From Campylobacter cuniculorum DSM 23162 = LMG 24588 (GTDB lineage: Bacteria; Campylobacterota; Campylobacteria; Campylobacterales; Campylobacteraceae): a DNA stretch of 64,000 nt. The first letter of the stretch is position 1. Each line of letters opens with the position of its first letter. Position numbers and translations under genes: made by a program. The notes below the pieces were generated by a model that saw only the letters and a list, made by a program, of their open reading frames with translations, was not told the origin of the DNA and did no database searches. This document shows, in pieces, positions 16,592 to 25,586 of the stretch. The DNA is taken from assembly GCF_002104335.1 (NCBI RefSeq), contig NZ_CP020867.1, positions 1,587,206 through 1,651,205 of the forward strand. Direction: 5' to 3'.

Positions 16592-16969
16592 ATGGATTCT
16601 AATGTTATATTGATGATGCTTAAAGATAAAATTCCATCACAAGCTTTGATAATTGTCCAAGAAAAACTTCAAAATGCTGATGAAGAAAAAGTGAATAATT
16701 TAAGTTTAGTTCCTTTAAAAAATCCCATCATCGGACTTATTTTAGGTCTATTTTTAGGCAGTTTTGGTGCAGATAGATTTTATAAAGGAGATATGGGTTT
16801 AGGCATTGCTAAAATTGCACTTTTATTTGTAGGCGGTGCGACAACTTTTTTGGTTATAGGTGGATTTTTATTACTTATTTTAGTAATTTGGTGTGTTGCG
16901 GATTATTTTTTTGTGTGGAAAGGCATTCAACAAGATAATCTTAATCGCGTTTTACAAGTCTTAAACTGA
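16592..16969 (+). CDS. TM2-domain membrane protein
   Basis: This 125-aa protein has a short helical N-terminus and a canonical TM2 domain: LKNPIIGLILGLFLGSFGAD, the motif GADRFYKGDMGLG and a second hydrophobic helix pair. AAAAGGGTAG precedes the ATG. TM2 proteins are small membrane proteins of unknown function. The degenerate relative at 5278 shares the layout and the LKNP segment just before the membrane part, so the two are probably paralogues. It is monocistronic and converges on pyrC. Confidence 0.85.
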   Translation: MDSNVILMMLKDKIPSQALIIVQEKLQNADEEKVNNLSLVPLKNPIIGLILGLFLGSFGADRFYKGDMGLGIAKIALLFVGGATTFLVIGGFLLLILVIWCVADYFFVWKGIQQDNLNRVLQVLN

Positions 16970-16990
16970 TACATTTTTTTAAAAAATGAA

Positions 16991-17094
16991 AGCAATCCCA
17001 AATTTGATTGCATATTTTAAAACAAATCTTAAAAGAAAATCTAAAAAAAGATTTTTTAATATTTGATTTAAAAATTTTTAAATCAAATATTAAA
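16991..17094. terminator. Hairpins between the TM2 gene and pyrC, including a 40-nt perfect palindrome
   Basis: GCAATC/GATTGC (16991-16996 and 17005-17010) followed by ATATTTT could end the TM2 transcript. At 17055-17094 there is an uninterrupted 40-base palindrome, A/T-rich, centred between 17074 and 17075. It ends 13 bases from the pyrC stop. It is probably a bidirectional terminator for the convergent genes. Confidence 0.6.
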
Positions 17095-17107
17095 TTAAAC
17101 CAAAGTT

Positions 17108-18109
17108 TCAATCCACATTTTTGATTTGAAATTTTAAAAGCTCTCCAGCCATAAAAGGAACAAGCTCTCCATAATGAGAAGGCACTTGCCATTCTTGTTT
17201 TTCTAGGCTTATTATTTTATCTTTTTTGAAGTTAAAATGATAAATTTGACAAGCATTATCTGAAATAAATTTTTGCAAATTTTCTAAATTTGAGTGCGCT
17301 TCAAAAAGCTCGGCTAAAAGTGGAAGTATCACCGGAGCACTGAATATCCCTGCCGCACAGCCACAACATTCTTTTTGCTCTCTAGGATGAGGGGCACTAT
17401 CGCTTCCAAACATTATTTTAGAATATCCGCTAAAAGCAAGCTCACATAAAGCTTCTTTGTCCTCGTATCTTTTTGCGATAGGTTTGCAAAAAAGATGAGG
17501 ATTGAGTTTTGCTCCTAAAACATCATCTAAAGTGAGCATTAAATGATGCAAGGTTAATGTCGCATATAAATTTTCATAGTCTTTTAAAAGTTCGCAAAGT
17601 GTTTTGGTCGTAATATGCTCCATAACAATTTTAAGTTTTGGAAAATTCTTTGCTAAAAGTTCATAAATTTTAGCAAAATTCTGCTCCCTGTCCATGACAA
17701 AATCATTAGTTTCTCCATGCACAAGCAAAGGAATTTCAAGCTCACTCATCGCATTTAATACGGGTTTTAGTTTTTCTAATTCAAAGCTACTCACTCCTGC
17801 TTGTGAATTTGTTGTAATTCCAGCCGGATAGAGTTTGATAGCAAAAATTTCATCTTTGATATTTTGCAAGAACTTTTCATCATAATCCTTAAAAAAAAGG
17901 GTCATCAATGGGGTGAAATTCTCATCTTCATCGGCTTGTAAAATTTGTGTTTTATAGTCTTTAAGTCTTGTTAAATCACAAACGGGTGGAACAAGATTTG
18001 GCATAATCACAGCGGCACGGAAATTACGAATCGAGTGAGGTGCAACGCATTTTAATATAGGATTTTCTCTTAAATGCAAATGCATGTCTAAAGGATTTTT
18101 AAGAGTCAT
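17108..18109 (-). CDS. pyrC: Dihydroorotase PyrC
   Basis: PyrC closes carbamoyl-aspartate to dihydroorotate in pyrimidine synthesis. The 333-aa protein starts MTLKNPLDMHLHLR, giving the metal-binding HxH motif DMHLHLR. It also shows the IKLYPAGITT lysine motif, HGE (metal/substrate His) and the GSDSAPHP aspartate loop. The start at 18109 is chosen because the family begins just before the HxH motif; a start 33 bases upstream would only extend into the preceding gene. It overlaps that gene by 11 bases. Confidence 0.94.
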   Translation of the reverse strand: MTLKNPLDMHLHLRENPILKCVAPHSIRNFRAAVIMPNLVPPVCDLTRLKDYKTQILQADEDENFTPLMTLFFKDYDEKFLQNIKDEIFAIKLYPAGITTNSQAGVSSFELEKLKPVLNAMSELEIPLLVHGETNDFVMDREQNFAKIYELLAKNFPKLKIVMEHITTKTLCELLKDYENLYATLTLHHLMLTLDDVLGAKLNPHLFCKPIAKRYEDKEALCELAFSGYSKIMFGSDSAPHPREQKECCGCAAGIFSAPVILPLLAELFEAHSNLENLQKFISDNACQIYHFNFKKDKIISLEKQEWQVPSHYGELVPFMAGELLKFQIKNVD

Positions 18110-18350
18110 TTTTTTCTCCAATTTTGAGTTGATAAAAGCCATTTTTAAGCTTTTTGAAACATTTTTTTTCTTCTAAAAAATCAAAGGTAGAAATAATCAT
18201 GGGCTTACTTAAGCCAAGTTGTTTTTCAATGTCACTGATTTTTATCAGTAAAAAGCCATTTTCATCGCAGTTTTTGCAAAGAAAATGAATGAGTTCTAAA
18301 CGTTTTTTGCCCAAAATTTTTTGCATTAAAATTTCTAATTTTTTATCCAT
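18099..18350 (-). CDS. Small winged-helix DNA-binding-like protein, 83 aa
   Basis: The protein reads MDKKLEILMQKILGKKRLEL, then a helix-turn-helix-like stretch (ISDIEKQLGLSKPMIISTFD), then EEKKCFKKLKNG resembling a wing. It is likely a small regulator of the winged-helix type, target unknown. The start at 18350 is inside the 3' end of dgkA (16-base overlap). An upstream start would overlap dgkA much further. The gene is packed between dgkA and pyrC with overlaps at both ends, so it is part of an eptC-dgkA-pyrC operon. Confidence 0.7.
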   Translation of the reverse strand: MDKKLEILMQKILGKKRLELIHFLCKNCDENGFLLIKISDIEKQLGLSKPMIISTFDFLEEKKCFKKLKNGFYQLKIGEKNDS

Positions 18351-18697
18351 AAATTTCCTAAAATATAAATCCAAACAACCACAGCGAGACAAATGCTTAA
18401 AAACACAGCCGCCGAAGCACAATCTTTTGCAATTTTAGCCTTTTCGTGCCATTTTTCACAAGTTAAATCCACACAGGCTTCAAGGGCTGAATTTAAAGCT
18501 TCAACGATTAAGACTAAAATCGATACGCAAATCAAAAATAAATGTTGTGTTAAAGAAATTTTTAAAAAAAAGCTTAAAATCAAAGCCGGGATTATAATCA
18601 TAAGTTCTAAACGAAAAGCCTTTTCATTTTTAATCAAAGCTTTCATTCCATCAAGGGCGTATTTTGTATTTTTAAATAAATGGTATTTTGGTTTCAA
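18335..18697 (-). CDS. dgkA: Diacylglycerol kinase DgkA
   Basis: DgkA is a small inner-membrane enzyme that phosphorylates diacylglycerol, recycling it to phosphatidic acid. The 120-aa protein has three predicted membrane helices and the family signature VEALNSALEACVDL with the catalytic Glu, followed by KIAKDCASAAV. It overlaps the end of eptC by 4 bases. Phosphoethanolamine transferases release diacylglycerol, so this pairing with eptC makes functional sense: DgkA would recycle the by-product. Confidence 0.93.
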   Translation of the reverse strand: MKPKYHLFKNTKYALDGMKALIKNEKAFRLELMIIIPALILSFFLKISLTQHLFLICVSILVLIVEALNSALEACVDLTCEKWHEKAKIAKDCASAAVFLSICLAVVVWIYILGNLWIKN

Positions 18698-20223
18698 GGA
18701 TTTTCCTTTGAACTGAATAAATCCAGCTCATTCTCATAAAAAGAACTCCAAACGCCAAAATATCCTAAAAGTGTGCTAAAAAGATTGTCTTGAGAGAATT
18801 CTAAGTCTTTTTTTTGCGATAATTTTTCATTCAGCGAAGAATGATTGCTCCAAAAGATAAAAGGAATATGAATTTGGTTTTTAGGAGCAATTGCATAGGG
18901 CATTGAATGCAAATAAATTCCATTTTCACCTAAACTTTCGCCGTGATCAGAAAGATAAATCATCGCACTTTCATAATCTTTCTTATCCCTTAACAATGCA
19001 ATGATTTGACTTAAAATATAATCTGTATAGAGTAGAGTATTATCATAAGTATTGATTAGGGCTTCATGTGAGCACAGTTCAAGTTTATTTGTATCGCAAG
19101 TTGGTGTAAAATGCTTAAAATTTTCAGGATAACGTTTATAATAAGTGGGTCCGTGTGAGCCTTGTAAATGAAGGACTATAATATTTTGAGTGCCTAAATT
19201 TTGAAGTTTTGATTCAAGCTCTTTGAGCAAAATTTCATCATAATTTGCATCAAAAAATTTCTTATCTGCTATTCTGTCACAAACTCCTTTACAACCGCCA
19301 GAATTATTATCATACCAACTGACATTCACTCCGGTTTTTTGCAAGAAATCCAAAGCATTTTCTGCAAATTCTTTGCTTGAAAAATCTTTGCGTTTATTCA
19401 CAGAAAACATGCAAGGCAAACTGATTGCTGTAGAAGTACCGCAAGAATAAAAATGACTAAAAAACACAACCTTGTCTTTTTTGGTGTAAGCATTTGTATC
19501 GTTATTTTTATATGTGCCAAGAGAGTAGTTTTGTGCCCGGGCTGTTTCTCCTACGACTAAGATTAAGAGTTTTTTTGTGGTGTTGTCTTCTTTGAAGGCA
19601 TCATAGGAGAGGATTTTAAATTCGGGTTTTGGCTTTAAAAATCTTTCATAATAACGCAATAGAGCATAAATTTGATAAAAAGGCACATTAAACATTCTAA
19701 TTTCTTTATGATTTCTAAAAAATGGGATATAAGTCTTTGTCAAAGGTAAAAAAATCATCAAAAATAAGACAAGACTTAAAAATACATTAAGAAATTTTAT
19801 ACCCATTTGTTTGAGTATGCTTTTTTGTGTGACAATGCGAATTTTAAACACCAAAATGCAAAATAAAAAAATGAGAAAAATCACAACCAACAGACGTGCA
19901 TTGAGTAAATCTTTTATTTCTTTCATATCAACTTGAGCGACATTTTGCACCATATCTGTATCGATTAAAATTCCATAAAAATACATAAAATAAGCACTTA
20001 AAGAAGCACAAAAGATGAAAAATATAGAAAAAAATTTGCTAAAATACTTCACAAAAATGAGCGATAAAATCATATGAATCAATGCAAAATATCCAAAAAT
20101 AAAGCCTAAAACAAGCCAAAAACTCTCTAAATTTTTATACGCAAAAGCAAAAAGATTAAAATTTAAAAGCGTGATTAAAATAGAATTTAAAAGCGTAAAT
20201 TGAAACCAAGAAAGTTGAAGCAT
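18694..20223 (-). CDS. eptC: Phosphoethanolamine transferase EptC
   Basis: EptC moves phosphoethanolamine from phosphatidylethanolamine onto lipid A and other periplasmic targets; in C. jejuni the orthologue also modifies the rod protein FlgG. The 509-aa protein has about five N-terminal membrane helices, then a periplasmic sulfatase-fold domain. Metal and nucleophile motifs are VVGETAR, CGTSTAISLPC (catalytic Thr) and LSDHGESLGENG. The start at 20223 is chosen because TTAGGAG lies just before it. It heads the eptC-dgkA-pyrC cluster. Confidence 0.9.
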   Translation of the reverse strand: MLQLSWFQFTLLNSILITLLNFNLFAFAYKNLESFWLVLGFIFGYFALIHMILSLIFVKYFSKFFSIFFIFCASLSAYFMYFYGILIDTDMVQNVAQVDMKEIKDLLNARLLVVIFLIFLFCILVFKIRIVTQKSILKQMGIKFLNVFLSLVLFLMIFLPLTKTYIPFFRNHKEIRMFNVPFYQIYALLRYYERFLKPKPEFKILSYDAFKEDNTTKKLLILVVGETARAQNYSLGTYKNNDTNAYTKKDKVVFFSHFYSCGTSTAISLPCMFSVNKRKDFSSKEFAENALDFLQKTGVNVSWYDNNSGGCKGVCDRIADKKFFDANYDEILLKELESKLQNLGTQNIIVLHLQGSHGPTYYKRYPENFKHFTPTCDTNKLELCSHEALINTYDNTLLYTDYILSQIIALLRDKKDYESAMIYLSDHGESLGENGIYLHSMPYAIAPKNQIHIPFIFWSNHSSLNEKLSQKKDLEFSQDNLFSTLLGYFGVWSSFYENELDLFSSKENP

Positions 20224-20328
20224 TTTTCTCCTAAAAAACATAATCTAGCTTAATTATAAAGCTTTTAAATTAACAACAGCTAATAAATTATGCTATGATT
20301 TGATTTTAAATTTTTAAAAGGAAGATTG

Positions 20329-21090
20329 ATGAAATTAATATCTTGGAATGTCAATGGCTTAAGGGCGATTTGTGATAAAAATGGCTTGGATTGGATTTTA
20401 AAAGAAAAGATTGATTTTTTAGGTTTTCAGGAGATTAAAGCACACAAGGAACAAATTCCTAAGAAAATCTATGAATTAGGTTTTAAGCATTTGTATTCAA
20501 ATTCAGCTCAAAGGGCGGGGTATTCTGGTGTGATGAGTCTTTGTAATTTTGAAAGTGAAGTGAGGGAGTGTGATTTTTTTGAGGACGATGAGGGCAGGGT
20601 TTTAGAACATCGTTTTAAGAACTTTATACTTTTTAATATTTATTTTCCTAATGGACAAAAAGATGAGCAAAGATTAAATTTTAAAATGAAATTTTATACA
20701 GATTTTTTATCGTATTTAGAAAAACTTTTAAAAGAAGGGAAAGAGATTATCATTTGCGGTGATGTCAATACCGCTCATAAGGAAATTGATTTAACACATC
20801 CAAAAGCCAATCAAAACACTTCGGGTTTTTTGCCGATAGAAAGGGCGTGGATTGATTCTTTGTTAAAGCTTGGTTTTATCGATACTTTTAGAGAAATTCA
20901 TGGCACTATTAAAGAAAAATATTCGTGGTGGAGTTATAGAATGAAGGCTAGAGAGAGAAATGTGGGCTGGAGAATAGATTATTTTTTTATCTCTAAAAAT
21001 TTAAAATCAAAACTTAAAGATGCCTTTATAAGAGAAGATATTTTTGGCTCTGACCACGCTCCTGTGGGCATTGAACTTGATATTGATTGA
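20329..21090 (+). CDS. xth: Exodeoxyribonuclease III / AP endonuclease
   Basis: The enzyme incises DNA at abasic sites and removes blocked 3' ends in base-excision repair. The 253-aa protein starts MKLISWNVNGLRA and shows the family motifs FQEIK (metal Glu), CGDVNTAHKEIDL (active-site Asp/Asn) and GSDHAP at the C-terminus. AAAAGGAAGATTG precedes the ATG at 20329. It converges with mntP five bases downstream. Confidence 0.95.
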   Translation: MKLISWNVNGLRAICDKNGLDWILKEKIDFLGFQEIKAHKEQIPKKIYELGFKHLYSNSAQRAGYSGVMSLCNFESEVRECDFFEDDEGRVLEHRFKNFILFNIYFPNGQKDEQRLNFKMKFYTDFLSYLEKLLKEGKEIIICGDVNTAHKEIDLTHPKANQNTSGFLPIERAWIDSLLKLGFIDTFREIHGTIKEKYSWWSYRMKARERNVGWRIDYFFISKNLKSKLKDAFIREDIFGSDHAPVGIELDID

Positions 21091-21095
21091 AAGGA

Positions 21096-21659
21096 TTAAT
21101 CAAAATACAAATGCTCGATTAAAATTTTAATTCCGATTAAAATGAGCACCGCACCGCCTAAAAATTCTGCCTTGTTTTTAAAATAAATTCCAAAACTATT
21201 GCCTATTTTTAAAGCAAGGACGCAGAGTATGGAGGTTATAAAACCGATTAAAAAAAGAGCTAAGATGAGATTGACATTTAAAAAGGCAAAACCGATTCCA
21301 ACAGCGAGTGCATCGATGCTTGTAGCGATTGATAAGGTGCACATAATCTTAAAATTAAATTGATTTGAATCGTTTGGACAATTTTCATTTTCAAAGCCCT
21401 CTTTAATCATTTTTATCCCAAGAAAACTTAATAAAATAAAGGCTATCCAATGATCAATTGGTCGCACAAAAGGCTCAAAGCTCACACCCATAATATAACC
21501 AATAGCAGGCATTAAAGCTTGAAATCCTCCAAAATAAAAACTTGTTAAAATATAATGTTTAATTTGTAAATTTTTTACGCTAAAACCTTTACATAAAGAG
21601 ATTGCAAAAGAATCCATTGCTAAGGCACAAGAAAGAAAAATAAGACTTATAAGATCCAT
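21096..21659 (-). CDS. mntP: Manganese efflux pump MntP
   Basis: MntP exports Mn(II) across the inner membrane. The 187-aa protein has six predicted helices and the two conserved acidic membrane motifs: [14 protein letters not shown] at residues 13-26 and the related [16 protein letters not shown] in the second half. Length is typical. It is the last gene before tRNA-Glu and sodB, the same neighbourhood as in C. jejuni. A Mn exporter next to an iron superoxide dismutase hints at metal balance, but there is no shared transcript. Confidence 0.9.
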   Translation of the reverse strand: MDLISLIFLSCALAMDSFAISLCKGFSVKNLQIKHYILTSFYFGGFQALMPAIGYIMGVSFEPFVRPIDHWIAFILLSFLGIKMIKEGFENENCPNDSNQFNFKIMCTLSIATSIDALAVGIGFAFLNVNLILALFLIGFITSILCVLALKIGNSFGIYFKNKAEFLGGAVLILIGIKILIEHLYFD

Positions 21660-21744
21660 TTTTACCCTTTAAATTAAAGCTTTCATTATAAGTAATTTTC
21701 TTTAAATATCCCTTTAATTCAGCCAATATTAAGCGTTATAAATG

Positions 21745-21750
21745 TATAAT
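21745..21750 (+). promoter_or_regulatory. -10 box of tRNA-Glu
   Basis: A perfect TATAAT, preceded by TG, lies 22 bases upstream of the tRNA 5' end. Confidence 0.5.
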
Positions 21751-21772
21751 CATAACTTCTTTTTTTATAAAA

Positions 21773-21847
21773 GGCCCATTCGTCTAGCGGTTAGGACATC
21801 GCCCTTTCACGGCGGTAACACGAGTTCGAGTCTCGTATGGGTCACCA
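21773..21847 (+). tRNA. tRNA-Glu (UUC)
   Basis: The 75-nt cloverleaf runs from GGCCCAT to ATGGGTC plus A and an encoded CCA. The anticodon TTC is at 21806-21808 in a loop closed by TCGCC/GGCGG. The T-arm CGAGTTCGAGTCTCG is intact. It is a single-gene unit between mntP and sodB. Confidence 0.97.
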
Positions 21848-21896
21848 CAAAAAATTTAATAATTAAAGACTTTTTTAATCTTTTTTAACAAAATTA

Positions 21897-21905
21897 TGCT
21901 ACAAT
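21897..21905 (+). promoter_or_regulatory. Extended -10 promoter of sodB
   Basis: TGCTACAAT combines the TGN extension with a TACAAT hexamer, 33 bases before the sodB ATG. Confidence 0.5.
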
Positions 21906-21938
21906 AGAAAATCATAAAAAATTTTAAGGAGATTAACA

Positions 21939-22574
21939 ATGTTTGAATTAAGAAAATTACCTTACGATACAGGTGCTTTTGGAGATTTTTTAAGTGCAGA
22001 AACTTTCAGCTATCATCATGGCAAACATCACCAAACCTATGTGAATAATCTTAACAATCTCATCAAAGATACAGAATTTGAAAACAAAGATTTGGTTAGT
22101 ATTGTTAAGGGTTCAAGCGGTGGGCTTTTTAATAATGCAGCTCAAGTTTATAATCATGATTTTTATTTTGATTGTATCCAACCAAAGGCAGATGATTCCT
22201 GTGATTCTAATCTTAAAGCCGCTCTTGAAAAAGAATTTGGTAGCTTTGAAAATTTCAAGGCAGAATTTATTAAAGGAGCAACCGGAGTGTTTGGTTCGGG
22301 CTGGTTTTGGCTTGTATATAAAGACGGCAAACTTGAATTTGTAAGCACTTCAAATGCGGCTACTCCTATCACTGAAGATAAAATTCCACTTTTAGTTGTT
22401 GATGTTTGGGAGCATGCTTATTATGTCGATCATCGTAACGCACGTCCGGCTTATTTGGAAAAATTCTTCAGCCATATTAATTGGGGTTTTGTTGCAAAAG
22501 CTTATGAATGGGCTGTAAAAGAGGGTATGCATTCAGTCAGTTTTTACGCAAATGAACTTCATCCTGTCAAATAA
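21939..22574 (+). CDS. sodB: Superoxide dismutase [Fe] SodB
   Basis: SodB converts superoxide to oxygen and peroxide in the cytoplasm. The 211-aa protein has the expected iron ligands in their usual motifs: His in YHHGKHHQTYV, His in VYNHDFYF, and Asp and His in VDVWEHAYYVDH. GSGWFWLV lies in between. TTAAGGAG precedes the ATG. There is no signal peptide. Confidence 0.96.
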   Translation: MFELRKLPYDTGAFGDFLSAETFSYHHGKHHQTYVNNLNNLIKDTEFENKDLVSIVKGSSGGLFNNAAQVYNHDFYFDCIQPKADDSCDSNLKAALEKEFGSFENFKAEFIKGATGVFGSGWFWLVYKDGKLEFVSTSNAATPITEDKIPLLVVDVWEHAYYVDHRNARPAYLEKFFSHINWGFVAKAYEWAVKEGMHSVSFYANELHPVK

Positions 22575-22575
22575 A

Positions 22576-22597
22576 AATGAGCCTTTAAAGGCTCATT
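22576..22597 (-). terminator. Palindromic terminator between sodB and the 78-aa gene
   Basis: AATGAGCCTTT and its exact complement form a 22-base perfect palindrome. On the minus strand it is followed by TTTATTT, so it should terminate the gene at 22603. It may also stop sodB transcription from the other side. Confidence 0.75.
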
Positions 22598-22602
22598 AAA
22601 CC

Positions 22603-22839
22603 TTAGAATAAAGCATAAATAGAATTTTGTAAAGGATTATCTAAAGGATTTGAATAGAGTGTTTCATTCTTTACTAGAGTGAAAGAATTTTGAGTTTGAA
22701 TTCCACTTAATTTTATAATATTATCTTTTATCATAGCATGAACAAATTTAACTTGATTATTCTCTTTATTTTCTTTACTCTTAGAAAGTATAGAACTATA
22801 AGCGGATGATGAACTATCATTGATACCGAAAACACTCAT
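22603..22839 (-). CDS. Hypothetical protein, 78 aa
   Basis: I do not recognise this protein. It is soluble, with a Ser-rich N-terminus (MSVFGINDSSSSAYSSILSK) and Lys/Asn/Ser-rich composition resembling small export substrates or flagellar accessory proteins. No membrane segment or signal peptide is visible. A TAAGGAGACAG ribosome site and a good downstream terminator support it being real. An 8-bp inverted repeat (22854-22861 and 22871-22878) lies in its leader. Confidence 0.6.
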   Translation of the reverse strand: MSVFGINDSSSSAYSSILSKSKENKENNQVKFVHAMIKDNIIKLSGIQTQNSFTLVKNETLYSNPLDNPLQNSIYALF

Positions 22840-23366
22840 ATCTGTCTCCTTATTTTAGATTATTGCCTTCAATCTAAAACAAGCGAATTTTATTCTATTT
22901 TTGGATAAAATTAGGTTTATTTTTTATATTTATATGATTTTATATTGAATAAAAAATAATATAATTTAAAAAATTATAGCTTTCATTTAGTTAAAAAATT
23001 TCGTTGTTTTAGAAAACAAAATTATTATTCTTTTTATTATAATTAAAAAAAGGATTTTTTTGAGATTAATGTATAAGATTGTATAAATTGTTAAAGTCTA
23101 AATCATCTTTTATTATAATAAAAAATTTTCAGTTAATTTTTCTCTATCTTTTTAAAATAATTCAGATTTATCGCCAAATGAAGCAATAAGTTTATTTTAA
23201 TTAAAATAAGATTTATAATTTTTATATTGTAGAGTAAATATTTAATTTGATGAGCAATAATATAAAATCAAATTTAAAGAAATCTCTAAAAATTAATTCC
23301 TAAAGAATAACCACAAAAAGCTTTTTAAACATTAAACCTTTTGAGCAATAAACATTGCTTATTCAA
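22840..23366. other. Gene-poor A/T-rich gap
   Basis: This 527-base gap contains only short inverted repeats. Examples are the leader hairpin at 22854-22878, an 18-base A/T palindrome at 23192-23209, and GCAAT/ATTGC at 23345-23358 just past the AAA ATPase stop, a possible weak terminator. I checked both strands and found no convincing gene or gene remnant. Confidence 0.5.
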
Positions 23367-25085
23367 CTAAAATCCTACAATCTTGGTTTTATCAAAGCTA
23401 GAATTAAGCTCTTTTTCTATACTTTCTAAAAAATCTTTCATTGTAAAAATTCCATTTTTAGAAATGGCTGCTTTTAAGGCAGTATTTTTGACTATGAGTA
23501 AAATTTGAGCCCCGCTAAGTTCGTAGTTTGCAAGGATATTTTCATCAAAATCCTTTTCAAATTCAGCATTTTTAGGGAGAAATTTTTTCCACATTTTAAG
23601 ACGATCTTTAAAATCCGGTTTTTTAAATTCAATTTTATAATCAAACCTCCTTGAAAAGGCTGTATCCAAACTCTCTAAAAAATTTGTCGTTGCGATAATC
23701 ACCCCACTAAAACGTTCAATCTGCTCTAAAAAAATATTTTGCATTTGATTGTGCATTTTATCACTTCCGCTACTGCTTTGCACCCTTGTACTTAAGAACT
23801 GATCCGCCTCATTAAGAAGCAAAATAGGACTTTGTTTGCAGGTATTTGAAATATTTTTATAGGTATCAAAAATGCGCCTAACATTTTGCTCACTCTCACC
23901 CACCCATTTGCTTAAAATTTTACTACAATCAAAGCTTAAAACCGCTTTTTTCATTGATTTTGCCATACTAAGAGCCGACATCGTTTTGCCTGTGCCTGCA
24001 GGACCATAAAAAATAATCTTAGCTTCGATATTTTTACTCGTCCTAATACCCCAAAGATTCAATCTTTCAAGCACTTTTTTATCTTGCTGCTTGAGTATAT
24101 TTTCTAAAAGTTCTTTGGTTTGTTCTGGGATAATAATATCGTTAATGTCTGTATTTGGTTCAATCAATTCAAAAATATCTTGTTCTTTAACAACATTTTC
24201 TAGTTTGATTTTCTTGCTTTGTTTGGATTCAAAATTAATCATTCTTTGTAAAATTTCATCACTGATAAAAAAACTTCTGTTAATATCTCCAAAAGCATTT
24301 AAATACTCATCATATTCAATCAATCCAGAATCTATGAGTTTTGAACCCTCTTCTAAGAGTTTTTTATTTTGCCTTTGTTCAAACTCGTTTTCACTGATTA
24401 AAGATAAAAGTGAAGTTAATTCTCTAGATATGGAATTTTCATTGCTTAAAGTGTATTCTTCTCTTAAAAGAGCGAGAAATAAAATTTGTTCCTTTGTGTC
24501 TAAATTATGTTCTTTAAAAAGATCATTTAAGACATTATAAAATTTACTTTTCTTAAGACGTTCTTTAATGTATTTTTCATAATTTTTAATTTGAGTTTTA
24601 AGCTCATTATTATAAGAACTTGAGCGAATAAAACTCAATCTTTCATAAAACTCAATGCGGACAAATTCATCCCTTAAATATTCTAAATAATCCTTGTAAG
24701 CTTCTTTTTTATCAAGCTCAAATTTTGGTTTGTTTTCTAAAAATTCTAAAAAATATTCGCTTAAACTTACTTCATTTTGCAAAAGGCAAAGTTTTGAATT
24801 TTGGGTTTTATTTGAATCTATATTTTTGAAGAAGCTTGAATTTTGTATTATAAAGCCTCTTTCTATGAGTTTTTTTAAATCATCTAAAGCGTCCAAATAA
24901 GAATATTTATCCCTATTAAAAACTGAAGAAAGCAAGGTAAAAGCATTGATAGAAGAAATTGAAATCACATAGTTTTTGCACAATTCTTTTAAGATTAAAG
25001 CTTCATTTTTAGAGCATTTAAGCTCCTGATAAATTTTAGTTTTTTCTATCTCTTTGGTGTTTAAAAATTCCTTTAAATCCAGCAT
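23367..25085 (-). CDS. AAA-family ATPase
   Basis: This 572-aa protein has a helical N-terminal part of about 310 residues with no recognised domain, then a single AAA module. Walker A is YGPAGTGKT at 360-368. The Walker B strand is ILLLNEAD at 421-428, where the usual first Asp is Asn. TTFLESLDTAFSRRFD supplies sensor 1 and arginine-finger-like residues. AAA proteins of this build remodel or unfold protein partners; the partner is unknown. It ends an operon-like run of minus-strand genes, 9 bases after the lipoprotein gene. Confidence 0.85.
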   Translation of the reverse strand: MLDLKEFLNTKEIEKTKIYQELKCSKNEALILKELCKNYVISISSINAFTLLSSVFNRDKYSYLDALDDLKKLIERGFIIQNSSFFKNIDSNKTQNSKLCLLQNEVSLSEYFLEFLENKPKFELDKKEAYKDYLEYLRDEFVRIEFYERLSFIRSSSYNNELKTQIKNYEKYIKERLKKSKFYNVLNDLFKEHNLDTKEQILFLALLREEYTLSNENSISRELTSLLSLISENEFEQRQNKKLLEEGSKLIDSGLIEYDEYLNAFGDINRSFFISDEILQRMINFESKQSKKIKLENVVKEQDIFELIEPNTDINDIIIPEQTKELLENILKQQDKKVLERLNLWGIRTSKNIEAKIIFYGPAGTGKTMSALSMAKSMKKAVLSFDCSKILSKWVGESEQNVRRIFDTYKNISNTCKQSPILLLNEADQFLSTRVQSSSGSDKMHNQMQNIFLEQIERFSGVIIATTNFLESLDTAFSRRFDYKIEFKKPDFKDRLKMWKKFLPKNAEFEKDFDENILANYELSGAQILLIVKNTALKAAISKNGIFTMKDFLESIEKELNSSFDKTKIVGF

Positions 25086-25094
25086 TATTTATCC

Positions 25095-25586
25095 TTAAAT
25101 ACCCTTGATTTTTCTTAAAATAATTTTTGTACCTGACATTTGGTCTAAAAAGCTGATTTTATCCTCGCAAAGCTCATAAATGATTTGATAGGACTTGGTG
25201 CTGATTTTTTGGATAAAACCGCAAGTTTGTTTTTCTAAATTCTTTCCATTATATAAAGGCTTTGCCCTTAAAATATCCTCTAAAAAATCATCATAATAAG
25301 CATTTTTGAGGAATTTTTCATTGAAAATTTCTTTTTGATAACAAGCTGCATTGAGGCAAATTTTATCGCTGATTTTTAACGCGAAAAAGGGTTTTGCAAA
25401 TTTGTAAAGTTCTAAATTTAAAGCTTGTTTTTCTTGCTTTAAAAATCCTGCATCATTGATTTTTAAATCCTTAGTGTTTATGAGCACCAAAACACTTTGA
25501 ACAGAAAAATCTTGAGTTTTACTCGCACAAGAATTTAAAAACAAAGCCAAAAATAAAACTGAAAAACTTTTTAAAAACACATTCAT
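25095..25586 (-). CDS. Putative lipoprotein, 163 aa
   Basis: The N-terminus [20 protein letters not shown] is a lipoprotein signal peptide with lipobox LNSC, cleavage before Cys20. The mature part has several cysteines ([14 protein letters not shown]) and no known domain. It overlaps the preceding yajQ gene by 4 bases (ATGA). Its place between yajQ and the AAA ATPase matches C. jejuni. Function is unknown. Confidence 0.8.
   Translation of the reverse strand: MNVFLKSFSVLFLALFLNSCASKTQDFSVQSVLVLINTKDLKINDAGFLKQEKQALNLELYKFAKPFFALKISDKICLNAACYQKEIFNEKFLKNAYYDDFLEDILRAKPLYNGKNLEKQTCGFIQKISTKSYQIIYELCEDKISFLDQMSGTKIILRKIKGI

Noticed and set aside
22840-23366. Possible pseudogene or small RNA in the 527-base gap
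   Set aside because: Short frames break quickly in all phases, and no promoter-plus-terminator pair was convincing.
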